A DNA stretch of 43,729 nt. Origin: Bacteroidales bacterium. GTDB lineage: Bacteria > Bacteroidota > Bacteroidia > Bacteroidales > VadinHA17. The stretch is taken from assembly GCA_021157415.1 (NCBI GenBank), contig JAGGWN010000007.1, positions 1-43,729 on the forward strand. The letters are read 5' to 3'. Shown one piece after another: positions 1 through 7,602 of the stretch (the stretch's first letter is position 1; each line of letters opens with the position of its first letter). Made by a program: the position numbers and the translations under genes. A model generated the notes under the pieces. It worked only from the letters and a program-made list of their open reading frames with translations. It was not told the origin of the DNA and ran no database searches.

Positions 1-34
1 AAAGATCTAACTAGGCCGGCATTCTAACCAATCC

Positions 35-71
35 CGAAAAACCGCAGATCTTTGATCTGCCTGGTTTTTCG
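35..71. repeat. Inverted repeat (long hairpin)
   Basis: Two arms, CGAAAAACC (35-43) and GGTTTTTCG (63-71), enclose an inner palindrome CAGATC-TTT-GATCTG (45-59). The whole can fold into one long stem. It lies downstream of the decayed MntA/HepT remnants, which run on the minus strand. It could be a terminator or the end of a lost element; there is no clear U tract. The arms are seen directly; the role is not known. Confidence 0.6.
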
Positions 72-79
72 AGGATGCA

Positions 80-99
80 CGTCCCGGCTTGCCGGGACG
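80..99. repeat. Perfect 9-bp inverted repeat
   Basis: CGTCCCGGC and GCCGGGACG are perfect reverse complements separated by two bases. The GC-rich hairpin sits 8 bases past the previous palindrome. A single such unit could be a dispersed REP-like palindrome; no second copy was seen in this window. Confidence 0.55.
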
Positions 100-107
100 G
101 CACTGAA

Positions 108-314
108 CTACGTGACCTTTTCAGCGAGTGCAAAAATAATCATTTTTTTCTTCTGGACAATATCCCGTTCTGTTTTATATCCAAAAAGAATGATATTATT
201 GTGATGAAAGGATAAAAATACAACTTCGCAACTTTCTCTTTTGAAATAAAACCAATTTACCCGATTGGAATACAGGGTAATGCCGTCACGGTCAATATGT
301 TCTTTCAATACCCG
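108..314 (-). pseudogene. MntA-type nucleotidyltransferase, C-terminal remnant
   Basis: The first 15 or so codons (314 down to about 270) read RVLKEHIDRDGITLY, which resembles the C-terminal end of the small minimal nucleotidyltransferases (MNT/MntA antitoxins) that pair with HepT. The frame stays open to 108, but the rest is not recognisable and runs past the usual end of the family. The nucleotidyltransferase core (the GSR and DxD motifs) is absent. The fragment overlaps the end of the broken HepT frame directly upstream. This suggests that an internal deletion joined the late part of hepT to the last codons of mntA. An ORF starting at a TTG at 308 exists but is unlikely to be a gene. Confidence 0.5.
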
Positions 315-636
315 TTTGCGGATCGTAAGTATGTGATGTCAGATTACGGCTCAGGTGCATACGCATCCATGCCTCACCATCCAGATACGCATCCTAATAG
401 CTCTGCTCTATAACTGGTTTGGGCCCAACGATTCCTTCATATCCTTTTTCTTTCAGGAGATCCTGTAAGGTCTTCCATGCCAATTCATATGTGTCTTCAG
501 AAGATTTTATCAATCTCTGTTTTTCCAGGTCATTCAGGTCGGATTGCGTAACATATTTTTCCATCTGTGAGAAAGCCTTACAAAAGCTGTCAAACCTTTG
601 CAGCCATCTGATATCTTTTTTCTTATTTTTTTCCAT
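292..636 (-). pseudogene. HepT-like HEPN toxin / nucleotidyltransferase substrate-binding protein, interrupted
   Basis: Starting at 636, an 80-codon frame resembles the HI0074/HepT family (helical HEPN fold), with a typical start DIRWLQRFDSFCKAFSQMEK and a middle that includes YELAWKTLQDLL. It stops at an in-frame TAG (394-396). The reading continues in the same frame after the TAG for 33 codons, including GEAWMRMHLSRNLTSHTY. That stretch holds the RX4HXY motif expected for HepT RNase or AMPylation-target chemistry. The frame ends at 292 and lacks the usual C-terminal helix. The premature stop, the shortened end and the fusion to an MntA tail point to a dead toxin-antitoxin pair. Suppression of the amber codon is a remote alternative. 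Confidence 0.7.
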
Positions 637-908
637 AACTTACTAATATTCAATATTACTGTAAATATACAAAAAACCGTCTATAAGAGGTGCCGGATAT
701 TGGTTGCGTATGGCTGTGATCCTGTCATCTCGCGGCGCTGGCGCCGGGAAGTTTTTGAGTCTGACTTTGATTGAAAATGATCAATTTATATCTCGATTTT
801 TCTGCTAATAATAATGCCATGTTCCCGGCTGGCGTGGAAAGTTTAGGGGGTGGAAACATTTAGATCTGATTATATATTCAGTAACTACGGGCCTGAAACC
901 GGGGGGTA
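637..908. other. Gene-free spacer
   Basis: No convincing ORF, tRNA or terminator was seen. It holds a short GC palindrome (GGCGC-TG-GCGCC near 756) in otherwise AT-rich DNA. It separates the broken HepT gene from the orphan gene upstream of it; both are on the minus strand. Confidence 0.4.
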
Positions 909-1424
909 TTACGATTTATTAATATTGCTGAATGAAAAGATTTTCCATTCCTTTTCCTTTACATTCCGGTTAAAATAGTTATGGGTGAATTCCCAGTCTA
1001 TGAGGTGATAGGTTCTGTAATCCCAGATATCTTCATACGCCGGTTCGTCAATATTTATATCCTCATCACAGTCCCATTTTTTAATGGATTCTATTTTAAA
1101 CCATTTGCCTTTGAACCGGCTTACCTCCTCATGGGTTGCCCCGACACCCAGTTTCAAATATCCTCCGAATTCCCTGAGGATCATTTCGGCCACGGGAAAA
1201 ATTACATCGGCCCAGCCGCAGACAACGATCTCCTGTGCCGGAAGATAACCGATACTGCTGATAATTTGCATCTTTTCATAATGTGATACTATTTCGATCA
1301 GATCGAAACGAATGTTGAACTCTGATGAGAACCCGTTAATAAAATCCTGGTATCTCGATAGAACAAGTTTCTGGCTCTCATCAACTGTTTTTTCCCTCCA
1401 GATATCAATACATCCGCCCTCCAT
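909..1424 (-). CDS. Hypothetical protein, 171 aa
   Basis: An ATG at 1424 opens a 171-codon frame with no recognised family. The product is acidic and rich in aromatic residues in its second half (several W, Y and F), has no signal peptide and no membrane segment, and should be a soluble cytoplasmic protein. Base composition is AT-rich like the surrounding accessory DNA. It stands alone between a decayed toxin-antitoxin pair and a long gene-poor stretch, so it may be a cargo gene of a lost element. An immunity-protein-like role is possible but has no direct support. The opposite strand carries a shorter open frame, which is taken to be a shadow. Confidence 0.55.
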   Translation of the reverse strand: MEGGCIDIWREKTVDESQKLVLSRYQDFINGFSSEFNIRFDLIEIVSHYEKMQIISSIGYLPAQEIVVCGWADVIFPVAEMILREFGGYLKLGVGATHEEVSRFKGKWFKIESIKKWDCDEDINIDEPAYEDIWDYRTYHLIDWEFTHNYFNRNVKEKEWKIFSFSNINKS

Positions 1425-2274
1425 AGTTTGGATTTCAAATGATTAAATTGTTGTTGCAATATAATGTATTTGATAATAATTTCATCCTGGTTTGTTTGTG
1501 ATAATATGCATTTTTTACACTTCCCTGTTTTTTTAGCTGTATTTCGGTGAAAGAGATCAAAAAATACGGTGAATGCAGCACCCGCCTCCTCGTCCTCGAA
1601 GCCTATGATCGCTTCGCTCCCTCCCGGGAGGGACATGGACACCCACCTCCGTTGCCTCAAAGAGCTGTGGAAGAAATGCCGGGAAGACGTCTCCTTCTCA
1701 CATAAATATTCACTGGATCAATACACCCCTACACTAAAAGTTGTTGATCCCGGTAAAGGCTGTGGGTAGGAGAAGCTATTTTAGACTAAAAAAAATAATG
1801 ATAAAAATAAGGCGGACTAAAGAACACGATGTTAGCCAAGAATCGATTAAACTGGAATTGCTGGTAATCTTTGTATATAAAATGGGTACTTCTGTTGAAT
1901 TCTTGTTATATATGGTGGAACAACTTTTCCAATTCTTTTTTTTAATGTTTTTTCTGATGCATTCCTATTTTTAATCCGCCTTCGCGTTCCGCTATGACGG
2001 ACGAGAAGAAATGGGTTAATGAATGGGTTTTGGGCATTTTCTGCATAATGCGGTTTTATCGGTAATCGATCCTAAGAAATTTGGCAAAAGAAAGACACCC
2101 TCTTCAAAAAAATGAGATGCATGTTCATCGGTTGATTTTGCTCCCGCCCCGGAATCTTACCGCATGTTTTTCCTTCCGGGAGGAGATCCGGGGCCGGGCC
2201 GGGCATGCAACGAAAAAACGATTTGCAGGATGATCAGTGCAAAAAGTAATTTCCTCTGAACCGTCCTCTGTTTA
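1425..2274. other. 850-base stretch without a supported gene
   Basis: Open frames here (minus 1298-1660; plus 1569-1769 and 1741-1974) overlap one another, match no family known to me and have uneven composition. A GC-richer patch at about 1570-1740 sits within AT-rich DNA and may be a degenerate coding fragment. Imperfect arms CCCGGAA (2148-2154) and TTCCGGG (2174-2180) lie beyond the rsmD stop but lack a U tract. This is probably eroded accessory DNA. Confidence 0.4.
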
Positions 2275-2850
2275 TTACTCCGGTGAAAAAGACTCTTCCT
2301 CTTCGGTTTTTTTTTGCTCTCCGAAGAAGCTGAAATGCACCTGCCCATATTTTTTCATGAAGAGAAAACGGGGATGATCCTCAAAATGATATTGTTTCGG
2401 ATGTTCCAGGATAAACCATCCTCCGGATGTCAGCAAGTTCCGTTTAAAAACCATGTCCGGTAGTTTTTCGATATCAGGCAGATTATACGGGGGGTCGGCA
2501 AAGATGATGTCATAAGAATGGGGGAGGGCATGCCGCAAAAAAGGGAATACATTGCCCTGAAGGGGTTCCACCTGCCGGAAATGGAGGTTGCGGAGAGTGT
2601 CGCGGATAAAACGTATGTGACGTTTGTTCATCTCCACCAGGGTAACATGTGGTGTGCCCCGCGAAGCAAATTCGTAACTGATACTCCCCGTACCTGAAAA
2701 AAGATCCAGTACGGCGACCTCCCCGAGGTCAAAGTTATTTTCCAGGATATTGAATAAGGATTCTTTGGCCAGGTCGGTGGTGGGCCTGAGATGCAGGTTC
2801 CCGGGAGGCAGGATCCTGTGTCCCCTGTATGTACCGCGTATTATACGCAA
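2275..2850 (-). CDS. rsmD: 16S rRNA (guanine966-N2)-methyltransferase RsmD
   Basis: This 191-residue protein is a class I SAM-dependent methyltransferase that methylates G966 of 16S rRNA in the 30S subunit. The N-terminus MRIIRGTYRGHRI is typical of RsmD. SAM motif I, LDLFSGTGS, is at residues 48-56, and the catalytic DPPY motif is at 119-122. Length is normal for the family. The only reasonable start is a TTG at 2850, which overlaps the end of the preceding DUF3822 gene by 10 bases, so the two are probably translationally coupled. The C-terminal tail is rich in Glu and Ser. The DUF3822-rsmD order is common in Bacteroidota. Confidence 0.93.
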   Translation of the reverse strand: MRIIRGTYRGHRILPPGNLHLRPTTDLAKESLFNILENNFDLGEVAVLDLFSGTGSISYEFASRGTPHVTLVEMNKRHIRFIRDTLRNLHFRQVEPLQGNVFPFLRHALPHSYDIIFADPPYNLPDIEKLPDMVFKRNLLTSGGWFILEHPKQYHFEDHPRFLFMKKYGQVHFSFFGEQKKTEEEESFSPE

Positions 2851-3695
2851 GGATATAGGTTGAACAGGTTTGCAAAAGAATGTTCCGTGACCATATTCAG
2901 CGTGTAACTGTATGTAAATGCCGGATTTCTTTTGGCCAGGGTGATATGCTTTACATACCGGTGCAAGGACTGCAGCAGACTGGATTCCGGGGTTACCTTT
3001 CCCATAAGCACCAGGGGAATGGTGGAAGGATCTGCTTTTATTGTTTTTAAAGCGTAGAGGATAAAATAGACCAGATCGTTTACCTGCCTGTAGTAAAAGG
3101 CATTGATAATCTCCGGATTTTGTTCTCTGAAAACAACCAGGTCGAAAAATTCGTCATGGATATTCACAAAAACAGTCTGGCCGGTGTTTTTCGGTGCCGG
3201 GTGCCGGATGATATTTGCCAGAAAAGGGGTGTTCTGGTGAAAAACAGGGATGTCCTGAAAGAACTCTCCGAATAGTGCCGTAAGGTCCCGGGGTACGGTG
3301 AACAGGTTCCAGGCATCCATTTCCCTGATCCTGTTGGCCATCACCTGTTCGTGATCCTCCAGGGCATGGTTGAACCGGAAATAGGTCTCTCCATCCTTCT
3401 CACCATACAACGGAGCAGGGACCAGGGTGGATTTATAAGAGACCGTCATGATTGCCCTGCTTTTGTATTCTTTCAGCAGAAACTCATCTTTTTCAATGGT
3501 CTTCCGTAACAGGTCGGGGAAAGAAGTGTTTTTTTCTACTACGGGCAGAGGATAGTGTTTAAGGGCAATGTATTTCTGATTGACGGTATTCAGAATACAA
3601 AAAGAAAGTCCATTCAGGGATATCTGAATGGACAAATGATACAGTGATGTCTGGTTAATATCCAGTGATTCATCCAGGTAAGCAAATTCGGCCAT
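2841..3695 (-). CDS. DUF3822 family protein
   Basis: This 284-residue protein has the Bacteroidota-specific DUF3822 pattern (opening with LDINQTSLYHLSIQI). The function is not established. Members have an actin/FtsA-like ATPase look and commonly sit directly upstream of rsmD, as here. There is no signal peptide or membrane segment. The ATG at 3695 lies 10 bases after the stop of the membrane-anchored hypothetical gene upstream, and its own stop overlaps the rsmD start. The three genes 4332-2275 therefore look like one operon. Confidence 0.85.
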   Translation of the reverse strand: MAEFAYLDESLDINQTSLYHLSIQISLNGLSFCILNTVNQKYIALKHYPLPVVEKNTSFPDLLRKTIEKDEFLLKEYKSRAIMTVSYKSTLVPAPLYGEKDGETYFRFNHALEDHEQVMANRIREMDAWNLFTVPRDLTALFGEFFQDIPVFHQNTPFLANIIRHPAPKNTGQTVFVNIHDEFFDLVVFREQNPEIINAFYYRQVNDLVYFILYALKTIKADPSTIPLVLMGKVTPESSLLQSLHRYVKHITLAKRNPAFTYSYTLNMVTEHSFANLFNLYPCV

Positions 3696-3705
3696 GGAAA
3701 CATTG

Positions 3706-4332
3706 TTATTCCCAGTTACCGGCGTTATTGGTAGCTTGTTCCAGGGAGCCCACTTTCAAGCCGGGAAAACCAACAATTTTTTCTCTTTCCGCATTGTAGT
3801 TGATGATCAGTTGCTTATTAAGTCCGTGCAACAACACCTCGTTGAGAACGTGCGCTTCAAAAACGGGTACTTTTACTTTGGAAGCTGTTTCAATCACCCC
3901 GGCACCCAGGAAGAACTGGGCCGTGTCACAGTAAGGAATGTACCTTATCGAATCGATGTGGAAATTTTTCCCGAACAAAGTGTCAATGACAGGAATATAG
4001 GATGTGTCCCGTACGATGATTCCTCTCTTAATGGCTTCTTCATCCGTGATGACCCCGTACAGACTGTCAGGGATACTCCCGATAGCCTTGATAATCGGAA
4101 AAGAATCATATTTGACAAAATGGATCAACGTATCAAAACTCCCTGTATATTTTCCGTATTTTGTCTTATAAGCAACTTCAGCCTTCCGTATATCTTTTAA
4201 TCTTTCAATGGCTGCCTTCTCCCGTTTATCTTTCTCCCGGTTGAAACGGATAGGCTCCATAATGCTCTGATACAGGTAATAGGATAATACGACGATGACA
4301 ATAAACAAAATAACTCTGATAGCAGTTCTCAT
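3706..4332 (-). CDS. Membrane-anchored hypothetical protein, 208 aa
   Basis: An N-terminal hydrophobic segment (about residues 5-23) precedes a charged linker and a soluble domain of about 170 residues. This is the layout of an inner-membrane protein with a periplasmic domain, or of a pilin-like N-terminal anchor. The stretch RKAEVAYKTKYGKYTGSFDT resembles the post-helix region of type IV pilin-like or pseudopilin proteins, but no prepilin peptidase site is evident. It is first in the operon with DUF3822 and rsmD. A -7 box TAAATTTG lies 28 bases upstream of the ATG. The function is unknown. Confidence 0.75.
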   Translation of the reverse strand: MRTAIRVILFIVIVVLSYYLYQSIMEPIRFNREKDKREKAAIERLKDIRKAEVAYKTKYGKYTGSFDTLIHFVKYDSFPIIKAIGSIPDSLYGVITDEEAIKRGIIVRDTSYIPVIDTLFGKNFHIDSIRYIPYCDTAQFFLGAGVIETASKVKVPVFEAHVLNEVLLHGLNKQLIINYNAEREKIVGFPGLKVGSLEQATNNAGNWE

Positions 4333-4359
4333 GTTAAAAGTTTATTTTAAGTTTGCTTG

Positions 4360-4367
4360 CAAATTTA
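4360..4367 (-). promoter_or_regulatory. Putative -7 box for the 4332-2275 operon
   Basis: TAAATTTG on the minus strand matches the Bacteroidota -7 consensus TAnnTTTG exactly. The -33 element is less clear (a TTTC/GTTT run about 18 to 19 bases upstream). The start codon of the 208-residue gene is 28 bases downstream. The 82-base spacer also has to hold the plus-strand promoter of the helicase gene (a near-match TTTCTTTG at about 4403). Confidence 0.45.
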
Positions 4368-4414
4368 TAATAAAATTCGGATTTTGAAACAGAAACTTTT
4401 GTTTTCTTTGGAAA

Positions 4415-5842
4415 ATGTTGCAGGAACATTTAAAAAAACAGCTCACAGCCTATCTTGAATACGAACCCACACAGGGTCAGGAGGATTTATTTGAACGGAT
4501 GTCCGCTTTCATTTCCCGGCCCGGGCAACCGGAGATTTTACTGGTAAGAGGATATTCCGGCACCGGAAAGACCACCTCGGTACGAGCCCTGGTGCGGTTA
4601 CTGGATGATATGGAACACGCATCGGTGCTCCTGGCACCCACTGGACGTGCTGCCAAAGTCTTATCCGAATATACCGGCAAGGAAGCTTATACCATCCATA
4701 AAAAGATCTATCGTCAAAAATCTTCCAAAGACGGTTTCGGAAAGTTTGTTTTGAATTTTAACCGTGCTTATGAAACTATTTTTGTGGTGGATGAAGCCTC
4801 CATGATCTCTAACCGTTCATCCGAAAGCTCTTTGTTCGGTTCCGGGGCACTCCTGGATGACCTGATCGACTTCGTTTTCGGAGGGAAACGCTGTAAGCTT
4901 GTTCTGATAGGAGATACTGCGCAGCTCCCGCCGGTAGGGACATCCTTGTCAGAGGCCCTGGATAAAGAGAAACTGGAACATTACGGATACCCGGTCGTTG
5001 AGGTGCTTCTGGATGAAGTGGTGCGGCAGGCCAAAGATTCGGGAATCCTCAGCAATGCCACGGCTATCCGAAAACAGATTGCTACGGACGATATCAGAAT
5101 TCCAAGGTTTAAGGTAGAATATTTCAGGGATATCAGCCGTATCTCGGGACGGGAAGTGACCGAGCTGCTTGAGGATTATTATCAGGGAGGAGAACCGGAC
5201 GATACCATCATTATTGTTCGCTCCAATAAAATGGCCAACAAGTATAACGAAGGTATCCGCCGGCAGATCATGTTTAAGGAGGAACAAATTACCGCCGGCG
5301 ATCTGGTCATGGTGGTGAAAAATAACTACTACTGGCTGCCGGAAACAGAAGAAGCCGACTTTATCGCCAATGGGGATATCCTGCATATCGACCGTATCCG
5401 TGGCTTTGAAGAAATATATGGCTATCATTTCGCCGATGTGACCCTTTCCTTTACCTCACGGGATTTGCCCCCTCTCGAGGTGAAGATACTGCTGGATACG
5501 CTGTGGCTGGATACACCGTCCCTGACTTCCGAACAAAACAAAGAACTGTTTTATAAAGTGCTGGAAGATTATCCGGCAAAGAAAAACAAAAGAAAAGCCT
5601 TCGACCAGGTCAGAAACGATCCTTTTTTCAATGCCCTGCAGATAAAATTTGCTTATGCCATCACCTGCCATAAAGCACAGGGAGGACAATGGAAAACCGT
5701 TTTTCTCGATCAGGGATTCATCCCGAAAGAACAGATCACCGTCGAATACATGAGGTGGCTGTACACTGCTGTCACCCGCGCCACCGACAAGCTTTACCTG
5801 GTCAACTTTCCGGATTTTTATTTTGATGGAAGCATGGTTTAA
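4415..5842 (+). CDS. ATP-dependent RecD-like DNA helicase
   Basis: This 475-residue superfamily 1 helicase belongs to the short RecD-like group common in Bacteroidota. Walker A GYSGTGKT is at 46-53 and the Walker B motif DEAS at 126-129, followed by the typical IGDTAQLPPVG motif III. The C-terminal UvrD_C_2-type part carries ITCHKAQGGQW and YTAVTRATDKLYLV. It lacks the long N-terminal region of RecD/RecD2, so it is probably a stand-alone helicase in DNA repair or recombination rather than part of RecBCD. It is transcribed divergently from the rsmD operon and ends at the terminator shared with the RRM gene. Confidence 0.9.
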   Translation: MLQEHLKKQLTAYLEYEPTQGQEDLFERMSAFISRPGQPEILLVRGYSGTGKTTSVRALVRLLDDMEHASVLLAPTGRAAKVLSEYTGKEAYTIHKKIYRQKSSKDGFGKFVLNFNRAYETIFVVDEASMISNRSSESSLFGSGALLDDLIDFVFGGKRCKLVLIGDTAQLPPVGTSLSEALDKEKLEHYGYPVVEVLLDEVVRQAKDSGILSNATAIRKQIATDDIRIPRFKVEYFRDISRISGREVTELLEDYYQGGEPDDTIIIVRSNKMANKYNEGIRRQIMFKEEQITAGDLVMVVKNNYYWLPETEEADFIANGDILHIDRIRGFEEIYGYHFADVTLSFTSRDLPPLEVKILLDTLWLDTPSLTSEQNKELFYKVLEDYPAKKNKRKAFDQVRNDPFFNALQIKFAYAITCHKAQGGQWKTVFLDQGFIPKEQITVEYMRWLYTAVTRATDKLYLVNFPDFYFDGSMV

Positions 5843-5920
5843 TCCGCTTTCTTGTACCACCACCATCTTTGTTTGTCAATCATCCTGTTTTATTGTTCGT
5901 AAAGCCTTGCTTATCGGTTA

Positions 5921-5950
5921 AAAAAAACGGCACCTTCCGGCACCGTTTTT
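5921..5950. terminator. Rho-independent terminator between convergent genes
   Basis: On the minus strand a 12-bp stem (AAAAACGGTGCC with GGTGCCGTTTTT, two G-U pairs) closes a GGAA tetraloop and ends in a run of U. It would terminate the RRM gene. Read on the plus strand, the stem keeps its outer 8 pairs and also has a U run, so it can serve the helicase gene as well. Confidence 0.85.
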
Positions 5951-5968
5951 CTTAAAGAAAATCTCGTC

Positions 5969-6217
5969 CTAATACTCACGTGGCCTGGCCTGGCTCACTT
6001 TAATATTTCGACCTTTGATATCGGCTCCGTTCAACTCGTCAATACTTTTGAGCGCTTCGTTGTCATTTTTCATTTCAACGAACCCAAAGCCTTTACTTCT
6101 TCCGGAATACTTGTCAGTGATTACCTTAGCGGTTTCAACTTCACCGTACTCTTCGAAAATTTCTTTAAGATCTTCTCCTGTAACATCGTAATGGAGATTA
6201 CCAACATAAATGTTCAT
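5969..6217 (-). CDS. RNA-binding protein with a single RRM domain
   Basis: This 82-residue protein is one RNA recognition motif. RNP2 IYVGNL is at residues 3-8 and RNP1 KGFGFVEM at 42-49. Such stand-alone RRM proteins are abundant in Bacteroidota, where they have been linked to global post-transcriptional control of gene expression. The gene is monocistronic. It is preceded by a TATCTTTA box about 40 bases upstream of the ATG and followed by a strong hairpin terminator. The short C-terminal tail (QARPREY) lacks the Gly/Arg-rich extension of some relatives. Confidence 0.93.
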   Translation of the reverse strand: MNIYVGNLHYDVTGEDLKEIFEEYGEVETAKVITDKYSGRSKGFGFVEMKNDNEALKSIDELNGADIKGRNIKVSQARPREY

Positions 6218-6292
6218 AGTAATAAAAATTAAATAAGAAATTAGTTAACACGGTAAAGATAAGGGTATTTTTCGGGAAATAGTGAGAAAATG

Positions 6293-6335
6293 GAAAAAAA
6301 AGCTTTATATGAGTGGATTATATTATAATCACTCC
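6293..6335 (-). terminator. Terminator overlapping the sulfotransferase stop codon
   Basis: In minus-strand RNA, GAGTG-ATTAT and ATAAT-C-CACTC pair (6334 down to 6311) around an AAT loop with one bulged C. A run of U follows about 10 bases later (6300-6293). The 5' arm contains the TGA stop of the sulfotransferase gene. It is weaker than the terminator at 5921 because of the gap before the U tract. Confidence 0.55.
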
Positions 6336-7450
6336 TTTATAATTACTTCTTCCGGAACATCGTAATGATAAAGATCCATAAACTTTTTAAGACGTGTATT
6401 GATTTTATCCATAAACGGCCGGTCAATCTCATAAAGATTTTTTATATATCCTCTTGCCGAAGTAAAATAGGTTGAGAAAATGTCCTGTACGGCATCAAAA
6501 TCCTTATGTAAAAGCTGTGTATAAATGGTTTTAATAAACTTTTCGGGATATTTTTCAAACTCTTCATACTTGATTTCCAGAAGATCTCCCGGTGGAATCA
6601 GATTTTTCTGATTCAGATAATCGGTGATCATACGGGTATAAACCTTGAAAACCATTTCTTCAATGGCATGGTGGTTTGTTTTCTGTAACGTTAAGGAGGG
6701 AATGAGTTTTTGTAAAAAAAGACGAGTGGACAAAAAGGTAGAAACAGGATTGCGATAGATATAAATAAATTTGGCGTTGGGAAAAAGCTTCAGGATCTGT
6801 TTGATACGTGCCGTATTGACCGGATTTTTAACGATAAGTTGTTTTCCTTTGGTGTTGAGCATTGCTTTTTTGAGCAGATTCCGATAAGTGGCGAACCATC
6901 TTTGTTTTTCTTCCGGGGATAATCCTTTATGATGGACCGATTGGTCATAGATGGTTTTATACTTATCCGGAAAATAAAAGATGGTATAATAGGCATAGGG
7001 TTGACAGTTGCTGAATGCCAGTTCATCTTCCTGGGGATAATCCGTATGAAGGGGCATATTGTCGGAAGGCCGGCGTCGCGGCATCTTCATTGCCATGAGG
7101 GACTTAAACAACCATTTACTGGCCAGGTTATTGGGGAAGACCGAGTGATAGGTAGTTACATACCCTGCTTCCGGGTCTTTGCAAAGCGCAGTGTGTAATA
7201 AGGTAGTGCCGCTCCGCCAGTGCCCTAAAATGAAAACCGGGGGCTCTTTGAAATGATACCCTTTGAGTTTCTTCCCGAACCATATTTTTTCCCACAGATG
7301 AAACGGAGTGGCTATAACAATGATCAGAAACGTAAGAAAAAACTTTAAGTAATAACCCGGGTCTATATGTCCTTTCTTTATTACGCGGAAAAAGTTGGGC
7401 AGGGTAGAACCCAGCAACGGTGAGACCGGCGGTATCCTGAACTGATCCAT
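6329..7450 (-). CDS. Sulfotransferase family protein
   Basis: This 373-residue protein is a PAPS-dependent sulfotransferase-like enzyme (Sulfotransfer_3 type). The 5'-phosphosulfate-binding loop is GHWRSGTTLL at 76-85. The 3'-phosphate-binding motif is YRNPVSTFLS, with Arg233 and Ser237. A hydrophobic stretch at about 37-55 may attach it to the membrane. The acceptor is unknown; glycans or lipids of the envelope are possible substrates, by analogy. It is a single-gene unit between gltD and the RRM gene. No PAPS synthesis genes (cysD, cysN, cysC) are in the window. Confidence 0.85.
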   Translation of the reverse strand: MDQFRIPPVSPLLGSTLPNFFRVIKKGHIDPGYYLKFFLTFLIIVIATPFHLWEKIWFGKKLKGYHFKEPPVFILGHWRSGTTLLHTALCKDPEAGYVTTYHSVFPNNLASKWLFKSLMAMKMPRRRPSDNMPLHTDYPQEDELAFSNCQPYAYYTIFYFPDKYKTIYDQSVHHKGLSPEEKQRWFATYRNLLKKAMLNTKGKQLIVKNPVNTARIKQILKLFPNAKFIYIYRNPVSTFLSTRLFLQKLIPSLTLQKTNHHAIEEMVFKVYTRMITDYLNQKNLIPPGDLLEIKYEEFEKYPEKFIKTIYTQLLHKDFDAVQDIFSTYFTSARGYIKNLYEIDRPFMDKINTRLKKFMDLYHYDVPEEVIIKE

Positions 7451-7602
7451 TTTAGATGCAATGATTTCATCCTGTTAACATAATAAAGTTAATGATTTTA
7501 AATGAATGAAAAAACCATGCACCTGAAATATACCTTAATTCATAGGTAGAGTACCCCTTATTCAAGGTTTAATGATCCACTCCTTTCAGAGCATAGGCAA
7601 TT

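Noticed and set aside
1298-1660. 120-codon minus-strand ORF upstream of and overlapping the orphan gene
   Set aside because: It overlaps the better-supported 171-residue gene in another frame, matches no family, and has a mixed composition without a coherent fold.
1569-1974. Plus-strand ORFs (66 and 77 codons) in the gene-poor stretch
   Set aside because: They overlap each other, lack ribosome sites, and are either basic or low-complexity; no family was recognised.
2157-2348. 63-codon minus-strand ORF with a hydrophobic stretch at the rsmD 3' end
   Set aside because: It overlaps the conserved C-terminal codons of rsmD and has a very basic start; this is a shadow frame running on into the spacer.
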